From Chrysomallon squamiferum (taxonomy: Eukaryota; Mollusca; Gastropoda; Neomphalida; Peltospiridae): 42,500 nt of DNA. The notes under the pieces were generated by a model. The model saw nothing but the letters and a program-made list of their open reading frames with translations, ran no database searches and was not told where the DNA came from. Numbering within the stretch: the stretch's first letter is position 1; each line of letters opens with the position of its first letter. The translations under genes were made by a program, and so were the position numbers. Positions 42,228 through 42,500 of this stretch are shown here, piece by piece. The stretch spans positions 13,780,606 through 13,823,105 of the forward strand of contig CM022666.1 of assembly GCA_012295275.1 (NCBI GenBank), in the 5' to 3' direction.

Positions 42228-42500
42228 TTGTTTCTTTAACTTTGTATATCCCCATTCCAGCCAAGCGAACCGTATGTAGTCAGATCATATCAAATAACAC
42301 TTACACACGCACATGTCATAATTCAGAGTACACGAATCCACTAAACTAAGAACTCACGTTCAGTTGATTAAGTCTTTAATAAGATATAACAGATTACAGT
42401 TTTATGATCAGGTTTAATCCTGAGATATCAAGAATGAATTGTAGATGAACTGTATACAATCTTTGGTCATGTAAAAAGAAAAGAAATGAAAAAAATTACA

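Overview
This window looks like AT-rich, non-coding nuclear DNA from an animal. It has no bacterial-style gene packing, no operons and no long conserved coding sequence. Almost every open frame over 60 codons is the translation of a microsatellite. Long (GA/CT)n, (AAT)n, (AGT)n, (TATC)n, (CA)n and (AAAT)n arrays, Tigger/pogo DNA-transposon remnants, a non-LTR reverse-transcriptase tail and scattered tRNA-like segments together fit a mollusc, most plausibly a cephalopod such as an octopus. That assignment is inference from repeat style; no species-diagnostic gene is present.

Layout. 1-9000: a three-copy ~0.5-0.6 kb tandem duplication at the left edge, then AT-rich intergenic DNA with short complex blocks (2455-3010, 6651-7240) between microsatellites. 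9000-10000: a 247-bp Tigger/pogo deletion derivative with a transposase N-terminus on the minus strand, then a compact TATA box, hairpin, 18-codon ORF and AATAAA signal. 10000-13690: mostly simple repeat and AT-rich filler. 13690-14120: a possible minus-strand first exon with a perfect splice donor beside a palindromic CCAAT box. 14580-15660: a T-depleted, A-rich strand-skewed domain and a strong G-quadruplex motif. 16900-21600: huge microsatellite mosaics, plus a 53-codon minus-strand frame at 17147-17308. 22060-22761: a second, 702-bp Tigger/pogo derivative with TA target duplications and a recognisable transposase remnant. 23041-23465: a ~115-bp minisatellite carrying a CRE-type palindrome in each unit. 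24000-24160: a TATA box and paired octamer motifs. 26022-26700: a trinucleotide array with a 240-bp internal duplication that keeps a 171-codon frame open. 29957-30526: the C-terminal end of a non-LTR retrotransposon ORF2. 32570-35580: a regulatory-looking stretch with two RFX X-boxes, a CRE, a CpG-rich block with a 16-bp TCTCGCGAGA-type palindrome, and a minisatellite of TAATTA homeodomain cores. 37790-39930: a nested palindrome, a possible internal exon on the minus strand, and a possible signal-peptide exon on the plus strand (start codon 39855, phase-1 donor at 39925).

How it fits together. No complete gene can be reconstructed. The most economical reading is intergenic or intronic DNA next to, or containing small exons of, genes that lie mostly outside the window. 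The exon calls rest on splice consensus and open frame only. The regulatory calls rest on motif matches only.
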